Source: Allodiplogaster sudhausi (lineage: Eukaryota; Nematoda; Chromadorea; Rhabditida; Diplogasteridae). From it: DNA of 64,000 nt. The notes beneath the pieces were generated by a model, which was not told the DNA's origin, searched no databases, and saw only the letters and a program-made list of their open reading frames with translations. The stretch spans positions 477,001 through 541,000 of the forward strand of contig CALZFC010000015.1 in NCBI GenBank assembly GCA_945643635.1, given 5' to 3'. Of this stretch, positions 1-11,254 are shown in pieces. Made by a program: the position numbers and the translations under genes. Each line of letters starts with the position of its first letter. Within the stretch, counting starts at the first letter, position 1.

Positions 1-275
1 CCGCGTGCCAATCAGACCGCATTGAATAAGTCGATGCAGAAGCAACCAAATGTAAAGATCCGGATATGTACAGAATCAGCATTTTTTGACACATCGAGCA
101 CACAGACTTTTAAAATGTCATTTTACAACTTTTTTCATTAAAGTTATTAAGAAAATAAATACCGTATTTTGACTATCGTGAAGCTCACTAGGCACACGAC
201 AGAAAAGCACACACGAAATATGACCCATTCTGCATATGATTTGCCCGCCAAACTTGCGTATTTTCTCCGCCTTCC
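1..275 (+). repeat. Left terminal inverted repeat of the 3.75-kb element
   Basis: Pairs with 3481-3756 in inverted orientation over its full length with scattered substitutions and small indels. The match ends inward at a ctccgccttcc / ggaagccggcgg boundary. Confidence 0.75.
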
Positions 276-859
276 TTACTTTTTGAGCGTACTTTGTTCA
301 TTTCACGGTGAAGATCAACTTTGGATGGCGAATTATATCTTGTTCTGTATCCACGCTGCCACTGTTGGCTCTAAAATGAACGGTTTACCGGCCCATGTTC
401 GAACAATTTTCATTGCGCCATGGAGTGTTTCGTATTTTTCTTGACCATGATACTTGCTGTTGAATCAAGTGGAGTTATCTTCCAGAAGACAGAAGTTGCG
501 AACGATTTTCGACCGACGTTACGAAGAGATTGATCGGCTGGCCTCACAATCAGAAGATGGCGCTGGTCTAGCTCTCTTCCGGCCTGGTCAGCTTTTTAAA
601 CTTGTGTTCTGTTTGGAATTGACAACTTGAATTACGCACTGCAACCTAATTGCTCCTTGGTTGTTTATTTTCGTAGCATCATTCACAAAGATGTTTCGCT
701 CGTCCGAATAGTTAAGGAAACGGGGTTTGACTGGTTAACTTGCGAAAGTCATGGCCAACAGCTGCTCATTTTGTGTTTTATTTGGAATTGAGTGGTATTA
801 ATCTTTGGCAGTATATATAATCGGTATCGTTTTAGCCCTTCCTTGTTTTTACTATTCCA

Positions 860-1600
860 AATTAGATATTCTCGCATATTGGTTAACATGTTTAGAGCTA
901 AAACATATCCCAAACACTTTCGCTGAACAGCGGAGATTATCTCAATGTACAACAGTTTTGGAACGGCGCTACAATAAGAATATGCTCGATGCATAAGTAT
1001 GTTTCAAACTAAAGCTTCCCGCTTTCATTACATTGGTGCACCTTTTTTCTTAAATTTTTGCATTATTAATTACGAGAAAGAGATGGAGAAACTTGTTATC
1101 TTTTATCAGGATCGCAAATTCGAGTTCCTGCCCGCATTTTCGCGTATCGCTGGAGCATGGAGAAGCGTATCCTGGCCTGCTCCACCGCTTCATCGTCTTC
1201 TCGAGTTCTCGGCTGAACAGGTATAAATGCTTCTTCGGCTTATCAGTAATCATTATATGAGAATATGCTATCTAGTCGCATCTTTTGCAGTAGTCTTCGT
1301 CTTGTAATTTAAGTCCTTCATTGCATTCGATATTTCGTACTTGTCCGACCATAATTCTTTGCATTATTCTAGAATTTTGGTTCACACGTTAAAAATTAAA
1401 ACTCATTCCAAACACTTCTAATAGGCGTTAAATGTACACCAATTTCATGCTAAATCTACTGTAAGAAGATGTCCTTTCCTACAGTATGATTCAAACTAAC
1501 CATGTGTTCATTAAATTTCTGCAACTTTTTTCTTCTACATTTTTTTCATATTAACTTATGAGATGGAGAAAACCCTTGTCTTTTATCAGGATCGCTCGAG
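860..1600 (+). repeat. Diverged tandem duplication inside the TIR element
   Basis: About 860-1130 and 1370-1600 share an ordered series of matching blocks: the ccaaacact region, a gatggagaaa block and a tcttttatcaggatcgc block. In both copies the latter blocks can be read as EMEK..(L)V.FYQDR. No complete gene is visible. The rest of 600-2235 shows nothing further I can support. Confidence 0.5.
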
Positions 1601-2235
1601 TGCTAGACCCATCACATGCGGAATGCGCAAGAGGGGAAGTCTCTGGTGTGCATAGAGAGGAGCCCCTGCTCTGATTCCGGATTCAAAGGTGTGTATTGCG
1701 TTTTCATTTTTAAAGTTAAGTGAAATACTTAGAATGTGAAGTTTACAGGTTCGAATACTTTCCTTGTTGGAATTATTTTAATTTGATTTATGTGTTTTAT
1801 TGGCTAGGTGGTTTTCTGTTATTTCCCTGTGGTTTTTTTTATCGCGAATATATATGTACCTGATTTTGTATTTTCCTGATTAGTTTGCATTCGGGTGAAG
1901 AAGGGGCTTTGCTGACAAACACTGTGTGGTGGACCCAATTACTGTTGCTTGCGTGATGGGCCATAGGGGCGTTTTCTTCTCTGTTTGCGCTGACAAGAAT
2001 TTGTGATAGTGAACAAGAGACATGTTGTGAGGGATAGTGTTACAGTAGTCGATTTGTGTTGGCTTAACAAGTGGTTATGGAGTCTGTTGGGCTATACAGT
2101 ATTATCGGTTTGCGCTATTCTGCGAAACAGTATGACTTTCTTTGTGGCTGTCAGTTTCGTTTAATCGAAGGAAACAACATTTTATGCCTTAAAATAGGTA
2201 TTTTTCGTAGCCTTAATTAACTTTTTTGGTTTAAG

Positions 2236-2375
2236 GAGAACGACGAGTTGCTCGTGGCTGGATTCGGTCGCAAGAGCCACGCCGTCGGAGATATTCCCGG
2301 TGTCCGCTTCAAGATAACGCCAATACGTCCTTCATCTCCCTCTTCAAGGGCAAGAAGGAGAGACCGCGTTCGTAG
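2236..2375 (+). pseudogene. Ribosomal protein uS12/RPS23 C-terminal exon, frameshifted
   Basis: The exon-like stretch begins after a ttttggtttaag acceptor-like sequence and reads [13 protein letters not shown], then [11 protein letters not shown], the strongly conserved C-terminal part of eukaryotic small-subunit protein S23. After FKI about seven bases of the usual coding sequence are missing, so the remainder ([16 protein letters not shown], stop at 2373-2375) is in another frame. Only the last exon-equivalent is present; no N-terminal half was found in the window. Codon use is G/C-rich at third positions, as in real exons here. It lies inside the TIR element, suggesting capture of a genomic fragment. 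Family assignment is firm; the capture route is inference. Confidence 0.85.
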
Positions 2376-3060
2376 AGTCTCCCTCTTACTCTCTACCGCA
2401 CCGTTTATTGTTATACCCTTGTTATGAAACGACATTTTTAAATGTTGTCGCATCTAATTGCAAAAAAATTACGACTTACACATTGTACATTGAGAGAAGA
2501 TAAAGAGAAATTTGTTGCTGGAAAGTTCTTGGGGCCTATGGACGAAACTTCGGGCTGGAAAAAAGATTTGAGCATATGAACAGTGGGGAAGTGTCGCGTT
2601 CGAGGGAAACTTATATTTATCTGTGCATTTGGAGAGCTGTGCATCTGGGAGTGGTAAGTTGTGTGTGGTTAATTGGTTGTAGAAAGACTGAGTGGTGCAG
2701 TGGGCGCGGGTTCTGATCCAATCCGCGGCTGGGATCTTGCGTCCTAGGTTATTGGAGTTCAGAATTGGAATTTCGGGCATGCAATGTGTTTAGCTAAAAG
2801 TATCGAGCCTTCTGACGACCCAGCGAACTGTGTCCCTCTTACAAGTAGCCAACGACAGGCCGCGCGCGTTCCACATTCTTCACCTCACACTCATTGTCAG
2901 ATCGTGTCCTCCCCTCCCCTTGCGTTTCCCTCTTTCTCTCTCCTTTTTTGATTTGCACTTCATAGATTCTCTGACGGCATGCAAGCCCGAGAGAGAGAGT
3001 AGTTTTGATTGGTGCCAGAGCATATTGGCCGTGGGGAAGGCTCGAACTGAATGCTTTGAA

Positions 3061-3092
3061 AGACGGAGAGAGAGAGAGAGAAGGAGAGAGAG

Positions 3093-3136
<44 letters not shown>
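3061..3136 (+). repeat. (GA)n microsatellite
   Basis: Nearly pure GA with a few GAAA interruptions. It generates the long Arg-Glu open frame here, which is not a gene. Confidence 0.9.
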
Positions 3137-3137
<1 letters not shown>

Positions 3138-3480
3138 CAGGTCTTGAAACAGAACAAATGCTGAAAAAAGCTGACCATGCCTGACCTAAGCAAGCCCGTG
3201 CCCTCTTCCGATGGTCTGGCGGCCAATTCTCCGTAAAATCGGTTGAAAATCGTTCGCATCTTTTGTATTCTGCAACATAAACGCCTCCTCTTCAATCAAC
3301 AACAAGAATCAAGGCCAACACGTATGCGAAACATATCAACGAACTTGTTACATGGACCGATATCTCGGTTGTTTTGGAACAAGCAGTGTCAACGACAACA
3401 TAGGAACGCAGAACAAGCTATAATTCGCAATCCAAAGTTGATTTGCACCGTGAAGCAATCAACCTAAGCTCAACCAGTAT

Positions 3481-3756
3481 GGAAGCCGGCGGAAATACGC
3501 AACTTTGGCGTGCAAACCGAAATGCAGAATTTGTCATATTTCGTGTGTGTTTTTTTGTCGTGTGTATAGTGAACTTCTTGATAGTCAAAATACGGTAATT
3601 ATTTTCTTAATAACTTTAATGAAAAAAGTTGTAAAATTACATTTTAAAAGTCTGTGTGCTCGATGTGCCAAAAAATGCTGATTCTGTACATATCCGGATC
3701 TTTACATTTGGTTGCTTCTGCATAGACTTATTCAATGCGGTCTGATTGGCACGCGG
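3481..3756 (-). repeat. Right terminal inverted repeat of the 3.75-kb element
   Basis: Inverted copy of positions 1-275. The outer end is ggcacgcgg at 3748-3756, followed by cgtcacgccgcg. Confidence 0.75.
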
Positions 3757-3902
3757 CGTCACGCCGCGCCCATTTCTGCCATTGTTGGTGCACATCACTG
3801 TAGATTAATGGAACTCTTTTATCTGCATCAAAGGGGAGAAGGAGAAGAGGGAAGAGTGATGGAGGGGGAAGGCGACTGGAGAGGGAAGAAGCGGCGGCCC
3901 TT

Positions 3903-5189
3903 CTAGAAGCAGCCGGGTCCCTTCTCCCAGTCGTACGGGAACTCCTGGCAGTGCTGGTTGGTGATGTCCTGGCGCAGCAGATTGTACATCTGCTGGTAGT
4001 TCGGCGCGTCGTAGAACTTGTACGCGTCGTTGATCCTGAATTTAAAGTATTATTTATGCTAAAGTTGATTTAATTGATTTCATTGTCTAAAAACTGCAAC
4101 TAGTCATAAAAATATTAGCTTACACCATTATCTGCTGGTACTCGGGCGGGCAGCCCATGAAGAGTTCAGAGACGGCGGGGGGCTGGCGGCAGCGCTGCTT
4201 GTACTGGCCGACCTGGTTCATGTCCTGCACGTTCTTCCACGGCAGGTTGCCAGTGGTGAGCTCGACCTAGAATGAAAATATATTTCAAATTTTATTGGAT
4301 TAAACATTTTATTGATGAAGACTTAATGAGAAATCTTCTTGGCGGCAGGTTCAAAATTCAAATTCGCCGCGTGCCTGCATGTAGATCCAAGTCTCGACGT
4401 CGTCCTTGCGGCAGAGCTCCCTCTGCATCTGGAGATGGCACGAAATGGGCGCGTAGCGGACGGTGCCACCGAAGCCGGCGGCCTGGCGCGGCTTGCGCAT
4501 CACTCCCTGCTCGTTCGTGAACTTGCGGCACATACCGAAGTCGAGTACGTATACCTAAATTTGATGGGTTACTGTAGCACCGAAATGCAAAACCCTCTGT
4601 AGGAATACGATGAAACCAAACACGGAAGAAACCTTGCGCAGTTCGCCGAGTTCGGCGCGGCCAATGGTGTATTTGCCGGGCTTGACGTCACGGCGGAGGT
4701 AGCCGATGCCGTGGAGATCTAAAAGGTTGCAGATCTAAACAAAGGAATTTTGATTAACTTGTTCAAGAAGACACGTTGGCATTTTCCAGCTCGATGATTC
4801 AAGAGATTCAAGCGTATCCAAGGTGTTTCGAAAAGGTAACCTTCGAGGGCCTCAAGGGTTTGGATGCCGACGGAGAGGGCGGTACCCAGGGACATGTGGC
4901 CGCCGGGGCCCTCCTTGCGCAGGTCCTGCAGCGACTTGCCCACCAGCGTCATCACGACGTAGTTGAAGGAGCCGTAGCGACCCTGTAAAAATGTATGTTT
5001 TTGAACAACATTTTTCCTCAGGAATATTTTAGTAGTTATAAAAAATGACAAAATCTATGGTTCTGTACAAAAGAGCAGGCAATTGTTAGATTAAGTTAGT
5101 TGATTTCTCGCCTTGTCCTCGATCTTGCAGAAGTGGCGGCCACTGCGCTTGGCCAACTCAGACAGCACGAAGACCTCCATCTTGAGCAC
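3903..5189 (-). pseudogene. TTBK/CK1-like protein kinase missing its N-lobe (truncated or pseudokinase)
   Basis: Six exons join in frame on the minus strand: 5112-5189, 4841-4982, 4633-4718, 4375-4554, 4124-4266 and 3903-4035 (stop). Together they encode about 253 residues of a worm-type tau-tubulin-kinase-like domain: helix C (LKMEVFVLSELA), the hinge region, catalytic loop YLRRDVKPGKYTIG, LDFGMCRKF, the RYAPISCH activation segment, ETWIYM, WKNVQDMNQ and a C-terminal DAPNYQQMY..EFPYDWEK tail. The Gly-rich loop and the beta-3 lysine exons normally upstream of QVLKMEV were not found in 5190-6620. In the catalytic loop the usual HRD is RRD and the metal-binding Asn (KPGN) is Lys. DFG is intact. 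Two introns (after 5112 and 4375) have GC donors. Family is clear; activity is doubtful. An undetected distant 5' exon is the alternative. Confidence 0.75.
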
Positions 5190-5578
5190 CTGAATCAATT
5201 GAATTGATTACTCAATACTTAAGAAACACATTTTTTTCAATATCAATATAACCCTAGATATACATTCACCCTATCTTTTATCTATCGCAATTTTTAATCT
5301 TCACAAGAGCTGTGACTGGTTTTCCAGCCAGGAAATGCCAAAGAGCGCAGAAATTGTCTAGCCTTCGTACTAACTTGGCTATCTATTGATTTCAAGAGAA
5401 TAATAAAATAAAATCCAAAATGATAAAATCAATAATTTGATCGAAAAAGTAAATGATAACGAATATACATACATATAAGTAATTACTCTTTTAGTGCCTG
5501 TGTGCTCTTTTATTCAATTGTCAAAGTGCCTCTCATTCTCTCTCCTGTTACCCTCCTTTCCCACTCTCCCCTCTCACT

Positions 5579-5624
<46 letters not shown>

Positions 5625-5799
5625 ATTTCTCTCTCTCCCTTCTGCGCAACATCTCTCTCCCCTATCTTCCTCTCTTTCTCTCTCGCTGTTCTCCTCTCTC
5701 ACCTGTCCATTGCTTCCTAAAGCTGTTTATCACCGTTTGCATCGCCTGCTCTCCACCCTCACTGCCGGCAAGAAGTAAAAGGTGAATCTATCCTCTCTT

Positions 5800-5843
<44 letters not shown>

Positions 5844-6620
5844 TTCATACTATTGCGTTTACTCCCTCCATTCTGTCCCTCTAAGTCTCTCTCTCTTTCA
5901 CATCTCTTTCTCCTAGTCTCTCGATCTCATAAGAGCCCCTTCGTCTCTCTCTCTCTCTCGCTCTCAATCTCTCTCACCACGTCCAGGTGAGATGCTGGAT
6001 GAAGTGGTCTCCTCTGCCTGCCTTGTCTCGTCTGATTCCGACGCTACCACACAGAAGGCTGGGGATGCCGTGATGGTTGCAGTGATGAACGGCGTGGCCC
6101 AAGACGGCCGTTGTAGTGCCACTGGCTATGCACTGGCCCCTCCCCTCACGATGTGGCTGGAGAACGAATGTGATATCCCTTGCGTGTGTTTGTTGTTTTC
6201 TTATCTTTATCTCATTTTCTTTCTCTCTCGCTTACTTTCTATGTCTTTCTCTCTCTCTCAACATCATTCTCTCTCTATGGCTTTTTCAATTTTTGCTTCC
6301 TCAGCATATCTAATTATAAATGTAAGGATGAAGTGGATTGAGGTGTTTTATACTGCCTTGCAGAGAGAAAGCGGTAGGGAGGGAAGAAGATAAGGCGAGG
6401 AACAGAAGGGAACAAAAAAAAGAAAGCGGAAACGAGGGAGATCAGATAAGTTATGTAAGATTGATTCTAATCTATTAATGTAAGGCGTACAATAAGGTTA
6501 GTATACAACATATACAATGAACATCATTGAAAACTGTATTAAATACATTCAATTTCTTTATCAAAGTAGTGAGTTACGAATGTCTGATAGAAGTAAAAGT
6601 GCGATGCGGAATACTATTTT
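5190..6620. other. Pyrimidine-rich spacer with CT microsatellites
   Basis: Contains (CT)n blocks at about 5580-5640, 5803-5842 and 5945-5975 and generally CT-rich DNA. One plus-strand open frame from ATG 5992 reads EVVSSACLVSSDSD and DAVMVAVMNGVAQDG with ordinary codon use to about 6185, then runs into CT-rich sequence. It could be an isolated exon, but I cannot connect it to anything. The missing N-lobe of the kinase was looked for here and not found. Confidence 0.6.
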
Positions 6621-6624
6621 AGTA

Positions 6625-8140
6625 TTATTCAAAAAGAGAGCATGCAATGGAGCGAGCGTCAAAGCAAAAGTGATTCTTCAGATGGGCGGAGACGCTCGGA
6701 GAGAGCAGCGACCAGCACACGGAGAGAGCGATCTCAGAGAGTGGAGATACGCCCTCCAGGCGCATCTGGAAAGGGGGAAGGAATTGGATGATGATGTTAC
6801 ACAAGTATGTATGTACTATACTGTATGTAGATTTATAACTTACTGATATCGAGTAATGTAATACAATATAATATAACATTTCATGTCTCGCATAAAAGAA
6901 AAGAAAATGGAATGCCTGATATAAAATGCGGTCTCTGATGAAGAAGACTCGCCCGCCTGGAGAGTGCACGACGCCCTCGGGGCTCAGCGTCTTGTTCCAG
7001 TTTCTCTTCTCGAAGCGTCAACGTCGTCGAGCAACCGAGATCGAGATCGGTCATCTTCACTTCCAGCTCAAATCTTCTCATTTCCAGAGCTTAATAGTCT
7101 TGCATTTACCTACATACATATATCTCTTTTGAAGAATTTTCAATTTAATAGAAAATAAATAAAAAATAAGATGAACAGACTGACCTGACTCTCAGTGGAC
7201 CTGCTCGCCGAGAAAAAGAATCTTTGCACGCCACCGAATGTCTCCGGCCACCGCGTGGTCACCTCGTCGACGCGCGCGAATTCCTCGTAGAGCGCGCGGT
7301 AGTCGCGTAATAACCGCGTCGCGTAAGCTTCCGCTTCGCTCACGATCGTCCTTCGGTAGAGACGACGGGCGGTCGTGGTAGAGGAACACTCTCGACGGCG
7401 GGCGAGGGGGCCAGCTGTCGATCGTTGGTGCAAAAAGGTACTTCAAGGAAAAAAAAATCAATATTTTATGAACGAAGGGTGAGAGAGCATGGGTGGGAGA
7501 GACCGGACCAAATATAATAGTCAGGAAAATGCAAACAGATTACGATTCCGCACCAACCTTGAATTCTGTATTGCACATCAGTTTCTCTAGCGTCCACCTC
7601 GTAACCGCAGTTGGATAGTAACGAACTCGTGACGTCGCCGGTGCCATCGAGTTCCACTTTGAACAGAAGGATGTAGTGCGCCGTCGACATGATCATGTTG
7701 AGCTCGAGACGTTGCGCGTCGCTCGAACGAATCCGAAACATCCGCTGCGGCGCAGCGCCGTGGTAAGACCAGAGGCGGAAGGTGGCAGAGTGCGAGATGG
7801 CCGACTCGGAACGGTCATCAACGAACATCAGTCGCCAGTTGACGTGGGAACTATCATTCGAAAAAAACTCGATGGTGGCGAGAGTTTGCTCATTGAGAAA
7901 AACGAATGGATTCGGTGGATTATCAGCATGTCGATCGCGGACGTTGAAGCGGTAGACACCTGGGATGAGTTCGCGACCTCCGATGTCGCAGGCGGTGGGC
8001 AGCGATGAGAGCGGAACGACGCGGTGTTCACGGAGTAGCTGCTCAGTGTCAGCAGAAGAGAGGACGAGAAGTGAGTCACTGGCTGCGACAACAGTACAGG
8101 AAGAAGAGGAGAAGGACACAACCGGGTGGATGCCGTGCAT
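6625..8140 (-). CDS. Unidentified protein gene
   Basis: The first exon (8140 down to 7558) opens with MHGIHPVV and continues through ELIPGVYRFNVRDRHAD, VNWRLMFVDD, SATFRLWSYHGAAPQ and LLFKVELDGTGDV. Donor AAG/gttggt joins in frame to 7414-7185 (SEAEAYATRLLRDYRALYEEF, VTTRWPETFGGVQ), with donor CAG/gtcagt. A strong acceptor (ccccttttccag) at 6766 gives a last exon 6765-6625 (MRLEGVSPLSEIALSV...CSLFE). A further open stretch at 6881-7081 could be an alternative exon. There are no transmembrane segments; helices in exon 2 look amphipathic. The upstream frame extends into a CT microsatellite, so the start is the first ATG beyond it. I do not recognise the family. Exon 1-2 joining is supported by matching phase; the 3' end is uncertain. 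Confidence 0.55.
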
Positions 8141-8209
8141 TCTCGAAGAAGAACTGAGGTGGGATTGGGACTTTGAAGGGCCTAGTATTAGAGGCGGAGT
8201 GAGGGAGAG

Positions 8210-8244
<35 letters not shown>

Positions 8245-9452
8245 ACGGGCGACTTTGAGCACAATAAATAAAAAGTGCAGAGACACTCACTACATTAGAG
8301 TTTGCGGTTCATTAAGCATATCTATAATAGCAGTTATTTTATGATTAGATTAGGTGTAAAGTGCCTGATGACGAGTTGTGCTATGCTTACGACTAGTTAA
8401 TAGCTTCTTCGTCATCGGCAGTCAGAGGTGATAAATGGCCCAAACATTTTAGGCGCTCAAGGTAATCCTCTCTCCCACCCTCCTCAGTCCAGTAAGACTC
8501 TCGCACCAGGCGCTCGTCCCTCTCGCCGTCTCTCCGCTTCTTCTCTCGCCCACCATCCTCTTAAAATGGGGAGGGGGGAATTGAGAGGATATATGTACAG
8601 TCTCGCCCAGGATCTTGGTACCAAGGAGGCTTCGGACGATTCGGACGCTTCCAAATGCACCCTCGCTAATAACTTTTCTTCTTGGCCCTCCGGATCTCAT
8701 GATCTGCATCGTCGATTTGCCTGATGTCGCTGTCTGAGCCAAAGATGACTGTGACCCGGCTTGGGAATCAACTTCTTCATACTACATTTATGATCGAAAC
8801 ATGAGTGTGGTTGACAGGGTTTTCTTCCTAAGTTTTCTCTCGTTCTCTCTTCAATCCAGTCTCTCTCTCTCTACATACATAACTATTTTTCTTTTCTCTT
8901 CACTTTTTTTATTTACATAAGTAGTAGCTCTAAATGTTAACTACAGTTATTCACATTCGATAGCCGATCAGTCGTGGCATGTTCCCGTTCTTCTCTGTTA
9001 ATGCATATAAAAGAAGGGATTAAGTAGTTTCGAGAGAAGATGATATTTCAAACAAATTCTGGCTGAACTAGAGGAATGACCGAATTTGACATTCCTGCAT
9101 GATCAACCTGCATTCATTCAGCGCGTCAGCAATCTGATCAACAGAAAAGTTCACGCATAAAAAGAGACCTGAAAGCTTAAACAATTGCAAGAAGATTAGT
9201 GGCGACTTCTGTAGCCACGTGTTTCCTTTCTCGCTCTCCATAATTTCTCTTCGGAATCGGAGATCTCTCAGAGAATCGCAGAATTAGGCGTGCTGCTGAC
9301 TATGGAAGGACAATAAAAGGATTGCTCGTCCTGACCACTCGTCACATTTCTGATGCTTGGTTCTTGATTAATAAGGAAACTCATACAAGGTTTACAAAAA
9401 CGTTGGCTACTTTTTCCAGATTTTTTTTAGTGCCAAGGCAATCTTCAGTGCA
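8141..9452. other. Spacer with GA tract and exon-like scrap
   Basis: (GA)n lies at 8200-8242. Around 8440-8745 there is GC-richer sequence open on both strands (minus strand reads EGAFGSVRIVRSLLGTK; a stop interrupts the neighbouring frame), possibly a decayed exon, not identifiable. The remainder to 9452 shows nothing I can call. Confidence 0.4.
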
Positions 9453-10179
9453 ATGTCATCGATTGTTCTCATCACGGCAATCATTCTCGGAAGTCTCGTC
9501 GCATGGGTAATGATATTAATGGCTAAAAGCCTTCTTATGTTAGTAATACGGGATCTGATATATGCTATCTAAGAACAGCCTCCAAGTGCTTATCGGAGGC
9601 AGTAATAGCCATCAAAAAGCTTAATCTTCAAATTCAAATTTCAAACGCGGAAGATGTTTACACGACTCCATCGCTCTGCTCTGCGTGCGGCGCCCTTGAC
9701 ATGACACCAAAGGAGAGCTTTCACGTCCCGTTCGTGTCGGACGTCGTTCTGATGGCTGCAGCACTCGAGAACTGACCTGCTCTGGCGGCGACGTCGCAAG
9801 CATTGAGGTCTGCCAGCATCAGATGCTTTCTTATTAAACAAGCTTTATTAAAAGCCCACCGAGCTTCAAATGGAGAGAGTTCTTCCATCTTTCAGTCTAA
9901 GATACATACTTTGGTTTTTGAATCATAGAATATATAGTATGTCAGCAAGGGAATTCGAGACAGCTTGTTTTATCTTAAATGGTCCCATAAACAAACGCTG
10001 CTATATAATACTTGCTCTTGCAGCTAAACAACGGCGAATACGCGATGCAAGAGGCCGCGAGCGTGACGCTGCAGTTGGTGTGCGGCAGCGAGGGCCACTG
10101 GCGGGTACTCCAAGATGGCGTGGTCTACGACGACATCATCATCACTTCTGTCGTCTGCGGAGTCCTCAATAGGCCTTGA
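9453..10179 (+). pseudogene. Secreted C6-domain protein, frame broken in exon 2
   Basis: Three exons: 9453-9506 (MSSIVLITAIILGSLVAW, a signal peptide), 9620-9807 and 10024-10179 (stop 10177). Exon 2 begins with CSACGALDMTPKES and ends with DGCSTRELTCSGGDVASIE; exon 3 reads LNNGEYAMQEAASVTLQLVCG, HWRVLQDG and IIITSVVCGVL. The order C..C, GC, C, LxC-W, ITSVxC is the six-cysteine pattern of the extracellular nematode C6 domain (Pfam PF01681). The two halves of exon 2 lie in different frames, meeting near 9750, and the exon is 188 bases (2 mod 3); the in-frame homologous exons of this cluster are multiples of three. So one base appears lost: either a pseudogene or a sequencing indel. Function of the family is unknown; presumed secreted. 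Confidence 0.7.
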
Positions 10180-10601
10180 AGGAAGCTACTGAAGAAGTCT
10201 TGATTGGTCCAATGCAAATATTATCCTTAACACACCATAGCATGCCTATAAATCAGTTTCTTATTGGCTTTCGTTAAGATCAGATTGATGTCATCAGTTG
10301 TCCAATCAATTGATACGTAACAAAAACGAATTATCGTCGACTAATCGGTCCATAAAGAGAGATTAACGATATAGAGGTCGGCGATAGAAGAAGACTGCCA
10401 ATGTAGGGAAGAGCGCCATATCCATTCCAGTGGATATGAGGGTAGTTTAAATCTCTACCAATAATATTGTTATAATTGTTCAATTCCAAGATAGAATCGT
10501 GTATAAGCAGGCGGTGAAATCAATGGAAATGTCGGACTCTTATAAAGGAAGCGAAAGATGACTGTTAGAGAATTACAAATAATGGCAGAGACTGGTTGAA
10601 A

Positions 10602-10859
10602 TTATTTGCTTGTGCAAATTACTATATAGTACGGGAATCTAGACTGAATCACCCACATTCTACGAAATGCGTGTGCATTAAGAGAAGGCATAGCGACTGA
10701 GACAGAGTCCGAGGTAGCCCAGGTTTCAATGAGGAAAAGGATATCACTCTTGTTCTGAGAGCAAAAATATTCTAAAAGTTGGAGCTTTCTACTGATAGAT
10801 CTAATACTTGCTATAGGGCGCATGAAAAGGAAGGAGAGTTGGTAAAAGAAAGGAAGCAA
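10602..10859 (-). mobile_element. Fragment of a non-LTR retrotransposon endonuclease region
   Basis: The minus-strand frame contains SIRSISRKLQLLEYF followed by KSDILFLIETWATSDSV. That resembles the N-terminal Asn-x(n)-DI-x-x-x-x-ETW segment of the apurinic-type endonuclease domain of LINE ORF2 proteins. Nothing else of the element is present, so this is a short relic. Assignment is by motif only. Confidence 0.45.
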
Positions 10860-10997
10860 AAGACGGGGATACTAAGTGCGGAGCGGCTGTACGGGAGGAG
10901 GCATATTGAGAGACTGGCTGATTCTGACGGCGAGACAGCGCCCAGCTCTGGTCGGTCGGAGAGTTGTCAAAAAAATGTAAGCTATAACACTGAACAG

Positions 10998-11047
10998 ATC
11001 GCAGAGAGAGAGAGAGAGAGAGGAACAGAGAGAGAGAGAGAGAGAGG

Positions 11048-11092
<45 letters not shown>
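10998..11092 (+). repeat. (GA)n microsatellite
   Basis: GA repeats with two GGAACA interruptions. Confidence 0.9.
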
Positions 11093-11094
<2 letters not shown>

Positions 11095-11254
11095 AGAGCG
11101 AAAGCTCATTCCACGTGCCTCAAAAAAAAAAGTGTGATTGAAATTCGAATCTGAATTTGATCAATTAAAAACGATTTATGTTGTCGCTATAAGCACATCA
11201 CAAAGAATTATAACCTCATCTCTTTTCTCTCTCACTAGTTAAACAGCCTTCAGA

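Larger units (their letters stand above)
1..3756. mobile_element. TIR element carrying a ribosomal protein gene fragment
   Basis: The first ~275 bases of the window reappear inverted at 3481-3756, ending on the same ccgcgtgcc/ggcacgcgg terminus. The left edge coincides with the window start, so target-site duplications cannot be checked. The interior holds no transposase I can recognise: it has a diverged internal duplication, a broken RPS23 exon, a few exon-like scraps (for example an open stretch near 485-590 reading RRYEEIDRLASQ) and a GA microsatellite. It is best described as a non-autonomous or gene-capturing DNA transposon of unknown superfamily. Confidence 0.7.

Noticed and set aside
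8449..8742. Kinase-like EGAFGSV motif on the minus strand
   Set aside because: A chance glycine-rich match: no following lysine motif or other kinase exons, and it does not connect to the truncated kinase at 3.9-5.2 kb.
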